Origin: Aphanothece saxicola GSE-SYN-MK-01-06B
GTDB lineage: Bacteria > Cyanobacteriota > Cyanobacteriia > PCC-6307 > Cyanobiaceae
DNA: 64,000 nt
Assembly (NCBI GenBank): GCA_019359745.1
Contig: JAHHGT010000002.1
Span: 248,001 to 312,000, forward strand
Direction of reading: 5' to 3'
Part shown: one piece after another, positions 49,662 to 56,871 of the stretch
Layout of the letters: each line of letters starts with the position of its first letter
Position numbering within the stretch: position 1 is the stretch's first letter
Notes under the pieces: generated by a model
Databases searched by the model: none
The model's input: the letters and a program-made list of their open reading frames with translations, nothing else
Told to the model about the DNA's origin: nothing
Made by a program: the position numbers and the translations under genes

Positions 49662-49748
49662 ATCTGACATCCAGATACAGAAGGCGGGAGTTGCGGATTT
49701 AGGCAATCACCAGCAGCTCCTGCCCGCTTCTGATCTGGAAGGTCAGGC
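49662..49748 (+). other. attC4 cassette recombination site with altered core (87 bases)
   Basis: R'' ATCTGAC (49662-49668) and R' GTCAGGC (49742-49748). The usual AAC/GTT core is changed to GAC/GTC on both sides, so the two remain complementary. The arms CCAGATACAGAAGGCGGG and CCCGCTTCTGATCTGG pair almost perfectly with one extra A (after GAT... AC) on the left arm. Strong similarity to attC2 and attC5. Confidence 0.75.
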
Positions 49749-49887
49749 CACAGATCACGCACCCGCCATAGCCCGCAGGCAGCTGAGCGACACGACCGGG
49801 TATCGATGCGCCGTCGAACCACCGTCACTCGGTGAAGAGCTTGCCTACGTCACCGCCTCGAAGCTGAACCCTCGCACACTGAAGCGC

Positions 49888-50115
49888 ATGGCCATGGTGG
49901 GGTTGCCACTGTTCATCGGCGGCTTCATCTGGGGTGTTCACTTCGTAGGTGTTCCCTATCAGGACCCAACACCTGCACTGCGAGCTGAGGAGGCATTGCA
50001 TAGAAGCATCTCTGGCTGGCTCATGGCCGCGGGCATCTGCATACTCCTGGTCTCAGCACTCCTGGCATTCGCTCGCATCATCTTGATCCGGTCGCGTGGC
50101 GGCGCAACGCGCTGA
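49888..50115 (+). CDS. Cassette 5: small two-span membrane protein
   Basis: 75 residues from ATG 49888. Two hydrophobic segments: VGLPLFIGGFIWGVHFVGV and LMAAGICILLVSALLAFARI, followed by a basic end. Not recognised. It is the first gene after attC4; the preceding 139 bases hold nothing I can identify. Confidence 0.5.
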   Translation: MAMVGLPLFIGGFIWGVHFVGVPYQDPTPALRAEEALHRSISGWLMAAGICILLVSALLAFARIILIRSRGGATR

Positions 50116-50225
50116 AGTTGCTGCCAACTGACCGTCGCGATGGTGTTCCGTTAGTGCTTGTTTTCAGTGAGTGCGCACTCGCAAGACTTCATGCCTACCA
50201 ATGCGCTACAGCGTTGGTCACTCCA

Positions 50226-51032
50226 TCAACCCATCTGCTGCTTGAGCACCAAGCGTGTGGCATCGTCCGCCGGGAACATATGCTCCACCCGCAGCGAAGC
50301 CAGCGTGATGTCATTGGGCGTTCCGAACGTCGAGAACATGCTGAAGAAGGCAAGTTCCCCGTGCGGTGATGCGAACCGCGTGGTGAGCACGGGCGCTTGC
50401 GGGCGTGACCATGATCCCGATGGTGTCACGCTGCCGAGACGCGAGACCAGGAAGGCCTCATAGGCGGCCACGCGAGGCTGCAGCGAAGGATGGGACGCGG
50501 CTTCACGGCGCAGCATCGCCAGGAAGCGCGGACCCACGTCGTCAAGGTTGGTCACGTGTCGAGCCAGACCTTCCGGGTGCGTGAGCAGGTCGAGGATGTT
50601 CACGGGCCCCTGGCCCATCAGGGCAGCAGCGGATGGCATGAGTGTCGTCACCAGCCAGATGGTCCCACTGTTCATGCGCAGCAGATTCCATTCGGCATCG
50701 AGGATGAGGGCTGGCGCGGGTTCGTGGGCCTTCAGCAGCTGTTCGAGGGCCTGTCCGGCATCGGCCAGCCACGGATCGTCCAGCTGCCCCTCGGTGTAGG
50801 CGGGGGCGTACCCGGCCGTGATCAAGGCCTCATTGCTGAGGGCCATGGGGACGTCAAGAACCCGCAGCCAGGCGATCAGCAGCTCGCGGCTCGGACGGGA
50901 GCGGCCGCTCTCGACAAAGCTGACATGGCGCTGGGAGACCCCCAGTTGCAGCGCCAGCTCAAGTTGGCTGACGCGTCGGGCCTTGCGGGCCCTCTGGAGG
51001 GCCTCTCTGAGAGATGGAGAGGCATGGGACAT
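50226..51032 (-). CDS. Cassette 5: XRE-family regulator with MmyB-like ligand domain
   Basis: 268 residues from ATG 51032. N-terminal helix-turn-helix of Cro/CI type (ALQRARKARRVSQLELALQL, then VSQRHVSFVESGRSRPSREL), followed by the MmyB-like domain (about residues 100-260) with APALILDAEWNLLRMNSGT. Such regulators control nearby small-molecule or stress genes. It is on the minus strand, reading against the array and divergent from a DUF2834 membrane protein, which is probably its target. High GC. Confidence 0.85.
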   Translation of the reverse strand: MSHASPSLREALQRARKARRVSQLELALQLGVSQRHVSFVESGRSRPSRELLIAWLRVLDVPMALSNEALITAGYAPAYTEGQLDDPWLADAGQALEQLLKAHEPAPALILDAEWNLLRMNSGTIWLVTTLMPSAAALMGQGPVNILDLLTHPEGLARHVTNLDDVGPRFLAMLRREAASHPSLQPRVAAYEAFLVSRLGSVTPSGSWSRPQAPVLTTRFASPHGELAFFSMFSTFGTPNDITLASLRVEHMFPADDATRLVLKQQMG

Positions 51033-51065
51033 GCCGCATTCAACCAAGGTCCATGGATCGGGCCA

Positions 51066-51080
51066 TTACCTCTGAGGTAA
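51066..51080. promoter_or_regulatory. Palindromic operator between XRE regulator and DUF2834 gene
   Basis: TTACCTCTGAGGTAA is a perfect inverted repeat (TTACCTC-T-GAGGTAA) lying between the divergent starts at 51032 and 51126. Placement and symmetry suggest the binding site of the XRE protein, which would control both genes. Confidence 0.65.
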
Positions 51081-51125
51081 TTGCTCCCATTCCCCAATGG
51101 TCGGAGAGTCAAGGCTCCAAGGCTG

Positions 51126-51440
51126 ATGCCCCCCACCATGCAACGCGCTCTGATCGTCATCGTCCTTGCCCTCTTTGCGGCCCTGAGTGGCGCAGCCCTC
51201 TGGTACCACGGCTACTGGGGCATCATCGAGCCGAATTTCCGCAGCTTCGCCGCCGCCCAGGTCTTCGCCGACCTCGTGATTGCCCTGATCCTCGTCATGG
51301 TGTGGATGTGGCGCGATGCGAGGGCGCAGGGGCGGAACCCCTGGCCCTGGATCCTGGCCACGCTGGCTGTGGGTTCCTTCGGCCCCCTGGGCTACCTGCT
51401 CACCCGTCGGGAGGCTGATTCCTCGGCATCCAGGGCGTGA
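51126..51440 (+). CDS. Cassette 5: DUF2834 family membrane protein
   Basis: 104 residues from ATG 51126 (ATG 51138 also possible). Three membrane segments: ALIVIVLALFAALSGAALWY, VFADLVIALILVMVWMW and WILATLAVGSFGPLGYLL. The motif YHGYWGIIEPNFRSFAAAQVF is typical of the DUF2834 family, of unknown function. It diverges from the XRE regulator; the 93-base spacer has TTACCTCTGAGGTAA at 51066-51080, a perfect palindrome likely to be the operator. Confidence 0.8.
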   Translation: MPPTMQRALIVIVLALFAALSGAALWYHGYWGIIEPNFRSFAAAQVFADLVIALILVMVWMWRDARAQGRNPWPWILATLAVGSFGPLGYLLTRREADSSASRA

Positions 51441-51511
51441 CTCTCCAGGCCATCGGCGAGCACGTCGCAAGCAGCATCGTGCGGGCCGTGCGCGTCTGTT
51501 GTGTGAAGGGG

Positions 51512-51596
51512 GCCTGACATCAAGATTCAGAAGACGGGAACGAATGGTGTCGCCGATGCCATAGGCATAACCCGCTTCTGATCTGGAGCGTTAGAC
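51512..51596 (+). other. attC5 cassette recombination site (85 bases)
   Basis: R'' GCCTGAC (51512-51518) and R' GTTAGAC (51590-51596). The arms CAAGATTCAGAAGACGGG and CCCGCTTCTGATCTGG pair with extra T and A bases on the left arm. The right core is canonical GTTRRRY; the left one has the GAC variant also seen in attC4. Confidence 0.85.
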
Positions 51597-51687
51597 GGAA
51601 CGAGGGCTTGCTACGAGTGTTTTGTGGCAGGGCTGACGCCACGCGGGTCTTGTATCTTTGCCATGTCCTCAATGGATTCGCTGAGTG

Positions 51688-52410
51688 ATGCTTCGATGTC
51701 TGGATAACAACATCTGGGTGGCTGAACAGCCACAGAAGTATTTCGGCCTAAGCATCGGCACCAGGATGACTGTTGTCCGCGATCAAGAATCTTGCAGGCT
51801 AATTGTCATATCGCCAATCAAGCCAACACTTGAGCTCGAAGAAGAGTTATCAGAGCTTGGTATCGTAAGCGATCTTGTGGCGCCAAATTCATACCACCAT
51901 CTTTACTGCAATGAATTCAAGCATCGCCATCCACAAGCCAAGCTATGGGGGTCCTCCGCTCTAAAGCGGAAGTGCCCTGACCTGTTGATTGACAACCTTC
52001 TGATAGCTGCCGGTTCTTCACCATGGCCCGGAATCCTAATCTGCAGTCTTTCTGGTCTCAAGACCCTGGGCCCATTCGGCCCCTCCCCCTTGAACGAGTT
52101 TGCTTTTTGCCACGTGCCTAGTAAAACAATAGTACTGACAGATAGCGCCTTCAATTTCGATATCTCATTCCCCTGGTTAACTCGATTCACGACTCGAGTC
52201 GCCGGTGGATATAATTGTCTTGAACCTACTATTCTTGAGCGACTGGCTTCGACGGACAAGGACTCACTTCGTAAGTCAATTCAGGTGGTCTTATCATGGG
52301 ACTTCGATAGAGTCATCGTTGCCCACGGTGCAGTTGTCGAGTTTGGTGGGAAAGCCAAGCTGGCTAGTGCATATTCAGACGTTCTTGGAGGCACTGTTGG
52401 GTCCGTTTAA
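51688..52410 (+). CDS. Cassette 6: DUF4336 domain protein
   Basis: 240 residues from ATG 51688; a GTG at 51685 is in the same frame. DUF4336 proteins have a metallo-beta-lactamase-like fold: APNSYHHLYCNEFKHRHPQA holds the His residues and IVLTDSAFNFD a late metal-binding region. Function unknown. The base composition is AT-richer than the host. Its TAA lies inside the R'' core of attC6, so gene and recombination site are directly joined. Confidence 0.82.
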   Translation: MLRCLDNNIWVAEQPQKYFGLSIGTRMTVVRDQESCRLIVISPIKPTLELEEELSELGIVSDLVAPNSYHHLYCNEFKHRHPQAKLWGSSALKRKCPDLLIDNLLIAAGSSPWPGILICSLSGLKTLGPFGPSPLNEFAFCHVPSKTIVLTDSAFNFDISFPWLTRFTTRVAGGYNCLEPTILERLASTDKDSLRKSIQVVLSWDFDRVIVAHGAVVEFGGKAKLASAYSDVLGGTVGSV

Positions 52411-52492
52411 CATGGCCATTCACCTCGGACGCCACCAGGTGATTCATTTTTCTCACAAAACCACTGCGGCCAGTTGATGGCAAGCGTTTGGC
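52405..52492 (+). other. attC6 cassette recombination site (88 bases)
   Basis: R'' GTTTAAC (52405-52411) and R' GTTTGGC (52486-52492). The arms TGGCCATTCACCTCGGACGC and GCGGCCAGTTGATGGCA pair with extra bases. The sequence is close to attC1 (both contain a GCGGCCAG-TGATGGCAAGCG right arm), so the two cassettes share an attC lineage. Confidence 0.85.
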
Positions 52493-52516
52493 CTTCCGTC
52501 TGCTGAGGAGGAGGCG

Positions 52517-52750
52517 ATGACCGAGGTCGTCATCAGACATCTGGAGCAGGACGACGATCAACCGATCATCTCGGTTGTTGATGAATGGTGGGGTGGTCGG
52601 CCGATAGCCTTCCATCGTCGCATCGGCTTCTCTCTCCTTGACTCCGACGACAAGGTCGACGGCCTGCCCGTCGCTATGGGCTATGACGGGGAGGGTGAAG
52701 ACCGCGTGATCTTCATCAAGGATCTGGATACCCTTGATACCGTTCGGTGA
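52517..52750 (+). pseudogene. Cassette 7: internally deleted GNAT acetyltransferase
   Basis: 77 residues. The first 29 residues (TEVVIRHLEQDDDQPIISVV, DEWWGGRP) are the N-terminus of a known GNAT group, and the remaining part (IAFHRRIGF, KVDGLPVAMGYDGEGEDRVI) is its C-terminus. The roughly 80 residues in between, which include the acetyl-CoA-binding loop, are missing without a change of frame. It therefore cannot be a normal acetyltransferase. A ribosome site GAGGAGG precedes the ATG. Confidence 0.75.
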
Positions 52751-52879
52751 TGCGCAACATGCAGATTGAACTGAAAAACGGCTGACTCGCGTACAGTTTT
52801 TCCGCCCAGCGTCCGGCCTCCAAGAGCCGCTGGGCTGCCATTGTCGCTAAAACTCGCCTAACCCCGTTCCATCGAGACC
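52751..52879. other. Spacer with hairpin, no recognisable attC
   Basis: 129 bases between the GNAT remnant and the cupin. GCCCAGCG and CGCTGGGC form an eight-pair hairpin around 52812-52843. No pair of R''/R' cores was found, although GCCTAAC at 52856-52862 equals the R'' core alone. It may be an eroded site. Confidence 0.35.
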
Positions 52880-53233
52880 ATGATGAGCCCGGAGCGTTTA
52901 TTCAAGGTCACAGATTTCCTCCGACCCGCAGACGGTGAGCCCATTCGCTCCGTCATCACCGAGTCGGCTGACGCCGTGGTCGTTGCTTGGTATGTCAAGC
53001 CCGGCCAGCATATCTCGGCTCATGTGCATCCTGATGGCCAGGATACATGGACAATTCTTTCAGGTTGCGGCGAGTACCGCCTCAGTGCTAACGGGGAGTC
53101 GGTTGCCATAGCCAAGGGAGATGTGCTGGTTGCCCGTCGCCGAGACGTTCACGGTGTGCTTAACACCGGGCAAGAACCGCTTGTCTTCGTGTTCGTCGTC
53201 TCTCCCGCAGCATCGGGCTTCGAGCCGGTGTAG
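52880..53233 (+). CDS. Cupin domain protein
   Basis: 117 residues. Single cupin barrel: YVKPGQHISAHVHPDGQDTW supplies two His of motif 1, and GDVLVARRRDVHGVLNTG the His of motif 2, so a metal site is likely. Function not predictable; small cupins of this kind are frequent integron cargo. It reads on the plus strand between the GNAT remnant and the acetyltransferase gene. The start is one of two ATGs, 52880 or 52883. Confidence 0.8.
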   Translation: MMSPERLFKVTDFLRPADGEPIRSVITESADAVVVAWYVKPGQHISAHVHPDGQDTWTILSGCGEYRLSANGESVAIAKGDVLVARRRDVHGVLNTGQEPLVFVFVVSPAASGFEPV

Positions 53234-53276
53234 TTCATTGTGAGCGAGATGCCGAACATCAACCACAACGAAACCC

Positions 53277-53747
53277 GTGAACTCCGCATGGTCGATCCGT
53301 GTCCTCGGCTCCACTGACGCTCCAGCGCTCCGCCAGATGCTGGGGCTCTTCAGTGACGCCTTCGACGACCCCGAGTCGTACCTCAACCATCCACCCAATG
53401 ACACCTACCTCACCAGGCTTCTGGCCAGCGACACCTTCATCGCTGTCGCCGCCTTCGCGGCAGGCCAGGTTGTCGGCGGCCTGACCGGTTACGTCCTCCA
53501 CAAGTTTGAGCAGGAGCGCAGCGAGTTCTACATCTACGATTTAGCGGTCGCGGAGGAGTTCAGGCGCCAGGGCATCGCCACCGAACTCATCAACTCCATC
53601 AAGCGCATTGCCCAGCAGCGCGGCATTTACGTCATCTTTGTGCAGGCGGACTACGGCGATGACCCTGCAGTCGCGTTGTACACCAAGCTCGGCACCCGGG
53701 AAGACGTCATGCACTACGACATTCTTCCCGGCTGCCAGTCGACGTGA
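53277..53747 (+). CDS. AAC(3)-I-like aminoglycoside 3-N-acetyltransferase
   Basis: 156 residues from a GTG start. It aligns along its whole length with the AAC(3)-I (gentamicin acetyltransferase) group: [40 protein letters not shown], the acetyl-CoA loop RRQGIAT at 96-102, and [19 protein letters not shown] at 121-139, then MHYDI. These are the family's most conserved pieces. Family members acetylate the 3-amino group of gentamicin-type drugs; whether this protein does is untested. No attC follows: the 3' end overlaps the convergent DUF1349 gene by 34 bases. Confidence 0.88.
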   Translation: MNSAWSIRVLGSTDAPALRQMLGLFSDAFDDPESYLNHPPNDTYLTRLLASDTFIAVAAFAAGQVVGGLTGYVLHKFEQERSEFYIYDLAVAEEFRRQGIATELINSIKRIAQQRGIYVIFVQADYGDDPAVALYTKLGTREDVMHYDILPGCQST

Positions 53748-54298
53748 TCGAATTCAGCCAGGAAACCCGCCGCCGTAGGGCTGCAGGCATAGAGGCCCAT
53801 CTGTGCTGGTCCCGTCTCGCCCAGCTCCTGCAGCCGGGCCATCCGAAGTTGCTGCCAATTCTCCCCATCCAGGCTGGCGTCGGCGATCACATCCCGGCCC
53901 TCGCGGCGCAGCCGGAACCACACCGTGGTGATCTCCCGTGCCAGGGGCTGGGTCGACCAGTCGGAGGCCTGGGCGTTGGTCACCACCGCGCCAAGCTGGT
54001 TGGGGCCGTCCGGTTCGTATTCCATCGAGGTCTTGATCCAGCAGGCCGGTGACAACCGCAGCAGCAGCCCGGCCTGGTCGTAGCGGTGCTGCGGATGGGC
54101 CGTCACCCGGGTGGTGAGCACCCCATCACCCTCCACCTCCCGCAGCAGGGCGTGGCCGTTGTCGGCCTCGAACCCGTAGTGGGTGCGCTGCCAGAAGTCG
54201 GTGCGGCCCGCCGGCCAGAGCCGCAGGCGGCCGGTGGCGGCCACGCGCTCCCATCGCGGTGGCTCATTCAGCCAGTGCAGGTCCGTGTCGTGGTTCAT
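53714..54298 (-). CDS. DUF1349 domain protein
   Basis: 194 residues. Concanavalin-like beta sandwich of the DUF1349 family ([59 protein letters not shown]). Function unknown; relatives are often found with regulators. It is the last gene of the MarR-linked operon, overlapping the VOC gene by four bases (ATGA). The very end of the frame lies in the AAC(3)-like gene, so this is where the array meets host-like DNA. Confidence 0.82.
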   Translation of the reverse strand: MNHDTDLHWLNEPPRWERVAATGRLRLWPAGRTDFWQRTHYGFEADNGHALLREVEGDGVLTTRVTAHPQHRYDQAGLLLRLSPACWIKTSMEYEPDGPNQLGAVVTNAQASDWSTQPLAREITTVWFRLRREGRDVIADASLDGENWQQLRMARLQELGETGPAQMGLYACSPTAAGFLAEFDHVDWQPGRMS

Positions 54299-54717
54299 GG
54301 CGTCTCAGGGGTGGGGGTGGAGGCCAGGCCGATCTCCTGGCCGTAGGAGAGCTCCAGGGTGTGGCCGTCGGGATCCCGCAGGAAGGCCCAGAGCCCCACG
54401 GGCGGGCCATCGTCCCGGGGCTCTGCCACCAGCACCCCCTCGGCGCGGGCCCGTTCGCAGAGTTCCAGCAGCCGCTCCGGCGTGGCGCAGCCCACCCCGA
54501 GATGGCCCAGGGGCCGCAGCGGAGCGTCGACCACGGCGGTCTCGATCAGCACCACGACGAAGGGCCGGGTGCCATCGCCGATCCAGGCGACGCGCAGCCC
54601 CGTCCCGCTGTCCCGCCGGTGGAGAACGCGCAGGTCGGTGTAGGTGGCATAGAAGGCCAGGCTCCGCTCCAGATCCGTGACGGGCAGGGCCACATGGGTC
54701 AGTCCGATGTCAACCAT
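54295..54717 (-). CDS. VOC family protein (glyoxalase/dioxygenase-like)
   Basis: 140 residues from ATG 54717, chosen because the fold starts there (IGLTHVALPVTDLERSLAFY); an upstream ATG at 54738 exists. The paired beta-alpha-beta-beta-beta modules end in WAFLRDPDGHTLELSYGQE, with His and Glu positioned for a metal. Substrate unknown. It overlaps the MFS stop by eight bases and the DUF1349 start by four, so is clearly part of the operon. Confidence 0.85.
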   Translation of the reverse strand: MVDIGLTHVALPVTDLERSLAFYATYTDLRVLHRRDSGTGLRVAWIGDGTRPFVVVLIETAVVDAPLRPLGHLGVGCATPERLLELCERARAEGVLVAEPRDDGPPVGLWAFLRDPDGHTLELSYGQEIGLASTPTPETP

Positions 54718-55864
54718 GGCGAGGCAGGAGAAGGACATGGAGGCCGGCCAGGGCCAGCCCCACGGGGATCAGCAGGGCGGGCACGGCGGCCAACCCCATC
54801 GCAGCGGCCATCCAGCCCAGCGAGGTGGGCACGGCCACCGCACCGGCACTGGCGGCACTGGTGGCCAGGCCGATGGCGGCCGGCACCAGAGCGACGGGCA
54901 GGCGCCGCGCGATCAGCAGGATTGTGGCGGGAAAGATCCCGGCCAGGCCGAATCCCGCCAGCGGCAGGGCGAGCCAGGGCGCGGCCCCACCAGACCAGCC
55001 GATCAGGGCTGCCAGCAGCAGGGCCAGCGAGCAGGCGATCCACCGGATCACGCCCAGCCGCCCCACCAGACCGCCGAAACCGAAACGACCCAGCGTCAGC
55101 CCCAGCCAGTAGAGGCTGACGCCGATGCCGGCCGCCACCGCCGACTGGGAGCGGCCCAGGTGTTGAACGCTGAAGGCCCAGGTGCCGATCGAGGCCTCGA
55201 GGCCCACCGCACTGAGCAGCACCAGCCCGCTCAGCCCCACGGCAGGCCGCCGCAGGGCCTGCCCCAGCACGCGCCAGCCGCCGGCGGCCCCGGCGGGATG
55301 CGGCCCCGGGCAGGCCCGCCGTTGCCGCCAGACCACCAGCAGCACCAGGCCCCCCAGGCCGGCCAGCACCAGGTACACCAGCCGCCAGCCGCCCCCCAGG
55401 GCCAGCACCGTGGTGGCGATCGCCGGCCCCGTGACGGCGCCGACGCCGTAGAAGCCGTGCAGCGGGCCGATCAGCCTGGCGCCGGCGGCGTGCTGCGCCA
55501 CGGCCGTGTTGAGGCCGGCGTCGACCAGGCCGATGCCCAGGCCCACGGCCACCCCCGTGGCCACCATCAGGTCCCAGCGGGGGGTGAGGGCGTAGAGCAG
55601 CAGGGCCGAGGTCAGCAGCGTGAAGGCCAGCACCAGCAGTCGGTCCAGGCCGAGGCGGCTGTTCGCCACGCCGTTCAGCAGGGCCGCCAGCAGATAGCCA
55701 CCGATCTGGCTGGCCAGCAGCAGCGTCACCGATCCCGTGCTCAGCGTGAAGGTGTCCAGCAGCGAGGGCACCAGCACGCCAAGGGCCGCTTCCACCGCGC
55801 CGATCACCACAAAGGCGGAGCAGGCCACCCCCATGCGCAGGCCGCTCGGTGCGTCAGCCATCAC
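54710..55864 (-). CDS. MFS transporter
   Basis: 384 residues with about twelve membrane helices in two halves. The loop 2-3 motif is weak, but GVAVGLGIGLVDAGLNTAVAQ and HGFYGVGAVTGPAIAT are those of the FucP/YfkF-type subfamily of major facilitator proteins. Putative exporter; the substrate is unknown. Third gene of the MarR-linked operon; it overlaps the second DMT gene by 11 bases. Confidence 0.88.
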   Translation of the reverse strand: MMADAPSGLRMGVACSAFVVIGAVEAALGVLVPSLLDTFTLSTGSVTLLLASQIGGYLLAALLNGVANSRLGLDRLLVLAFTLLTSALLLYALTPRWDLMVATGVAVGLGIGLVDAGLNTAVAQHAAGARLIGPLHGFYGVGAVTGPAIATTVLALGGGWRLVYLVLAGLGGLVLLVVWRQRRACPGPHPAGAAGGWRVLGQALRRPAVGLSGLVLLSAVGLEASIGTWAFSVQHLGRSQSAVAAGIGVSLYWLGLTLGRFGFGGLVGRLGVIRWIACSLALLLAALIGWSGGAAPWLALPLAGFGLAGIFPATILLIARRLPVALVPAAIGLATSAASAGAVAVPTSLGWMAAAMGLAAVPALLIPVGLALAGLHVLLLPRHG

Positions 55865-56303
55865 GGCGGCGCAGGGCGACGGCGACCAGCAGCAGCAGCA
55901 CCGCCAGCCAGCGGCCGGGCCCGGTCGGTTGCTGGGGGACCCCCAGCCAGCCCCAGTGGTCGATCAGCAGCGAGCCGATCAGCTGGCTGCAGACCACCGT
56001 CATGGTGGTGGCGGTGAGTCCGAGCCTGGGAATCACCAGGGTGGAGAGGGTGACGTAGAGGGCGCCGAGCATGCCGCCGCCCAGGGCCCAGGGCGGGACA
56101 GCGGCGAGCCGCTCGATGGGGCCGGCACGGAAACCCCCCAGGGACAGCAGCAGGCCGAGGGCGGCGGCACCCACCAGGAAGTTGATCGTGGCGGCGGCCA
56201 CCGCGGAGCGCAGGGTGCCGCCCAGGCGCGCATTGGCGGCCCCGCCCAGCGAGAGCAGGCTGCCCGCCGAGAAGGCACAGAGCACGGCGGAGAGGGGGTT
56301 CAT
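55854..56303 (-). CDS. DMT family transporter, YdcZ/DUF606 type (second copy)
   Basis: 149 residues with five membrane helices. DUF606/YdcZ proteins are half-size members of the drug/metabolite transporter superfamily. LGGAANARLGGTLRSAVAA resembles MNAQLA in the first copy, and STLVIPRLGLTATT and IDHWGWLGVPQQ match the first copy's STLVIPRLGATLT and VDHHGWLGVRRQ. Start ATG 56303 overlaps the stop of the first copy (ATGA). Confidence 0.85.
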   Translation of the reverse strand: MNPLSAVLCAFSAGSLLSLGGAANARLGGTLRSAVAAATINFLVGAAALGLLLSLGGFRAGPIERLAAVPPWALGGGMLGALYVTLSTLVIPRLGLTATTMTVVCSQLIGSLLIDHWGWLGVPQQPTGPGRWLAVLLLLVAVALRRRDG

Positions 56304-56803
56304 CGCCCACCTCCCGACTGGGAGAGCAGGACCATGGCCGCCAGGAACAGCGCCATCGCCGCGCAGCCCCGGGCGCCGAGGCGCTGGCGGCGCACCCCCA
56401 GCCAGCCGTGGTGATCCACCACGAGGCCGGCGACCGCCTGGCCGGCCACCACCAGCCCGAGGGTGAGGGTGGCGCCGAGACGCGGGATCACCAGGGTGCT
56501 GGAGCTCACGTACCAGGCGCCGAGCACCCCGGCCAGCAGGGTCCAGCGCGGCGCCGTGCCGATCGCCCGCCAGTCGGGTGCCGGCATCAGGCCACTGAGC
56601 AGCAGCCCGATCAGGGTGAGCGAACCCAGCAGGTAGGAGTGGAAGGCGGCCAGGGGAACGGACTGGAGCGACTGGGCCAGCTGGGCGTTCATGGCCGCCT
56701 GCACCGGCAGCAGGGCGCCGGCCAGCAGGGCCATGGCGATCGCCATCGCCGAGGAGATGGGGACAACGGGCGCCCGCGAGCGGGGCAGAGACAGGCAAGA
56801 CAT
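56300..56803 (-). CDS. DMT family transporter, YdcZ/DUF606 type (first copy)
   Basis: 167 residues, five membrane helices, the same family as the next gene. Tandem half-size DMT genes often form antiparallel heterodimers; this fits here. First gene of a five-gene operon (DMT, DMT, MFS, VOC, DUF1349), all coupled by short overlaps, and divergent from the MarR gene. The start codon is at the edge of a putative MarR operator. Confidence 0.85.
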   Translation of the reverse strand: MSCLSLPRSRAPVVPISSAMAIAMALLAGALLPVQAAMNAQLAQSLQSVPLAAFHSYLLGSLTLIGLLLSGLMPAPDWRAIGTAPRWTLLAGVLGAWYVSSSTLVIPRLGATLTLGLVVAGQAVAGLVVDHHGWLGVRRQRLGARGCAAMALFLAAMVLLSQSGGGR

Positions 56804-56858
56804 CTCGATATCAAGAGACTTGATCCGAAGTTAGGGGGTGAGTTGTCTCGACGTCAAG
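56803..56858. promoter_or_regulatory. Putative MarR operators
   Basis: Two direct copies of TCTCGANNTCAAG: TCTCGATATCAAG at 56803-56815 and TCTCGACGTCAAG at 56846-56858, lying 43 bases apart in the spacer between the divergent operon and marR. Each half has near dyad symmetry of the kind bound by MarR/OhrR proteins (CTTGANNTCGAGA). Together they would control both directions. Confidence 0.7.
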
Positions 56859-56871
56859 CTATCCTCGGGCC

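Noticed and set aside
50128-50160. Possible short attC (TGCCAAC ... GTTAGTG)
   Set aside because: The two cores are only about 30 bases apart and the sequence between does not pair as attC arms do.
46404-53760. CRISPR array, because of repeated similar elements
   Set aside because: The repeats are attC sites 0.6-1.8 kb apart with genes between, not short direct repeats with uniform spacers.
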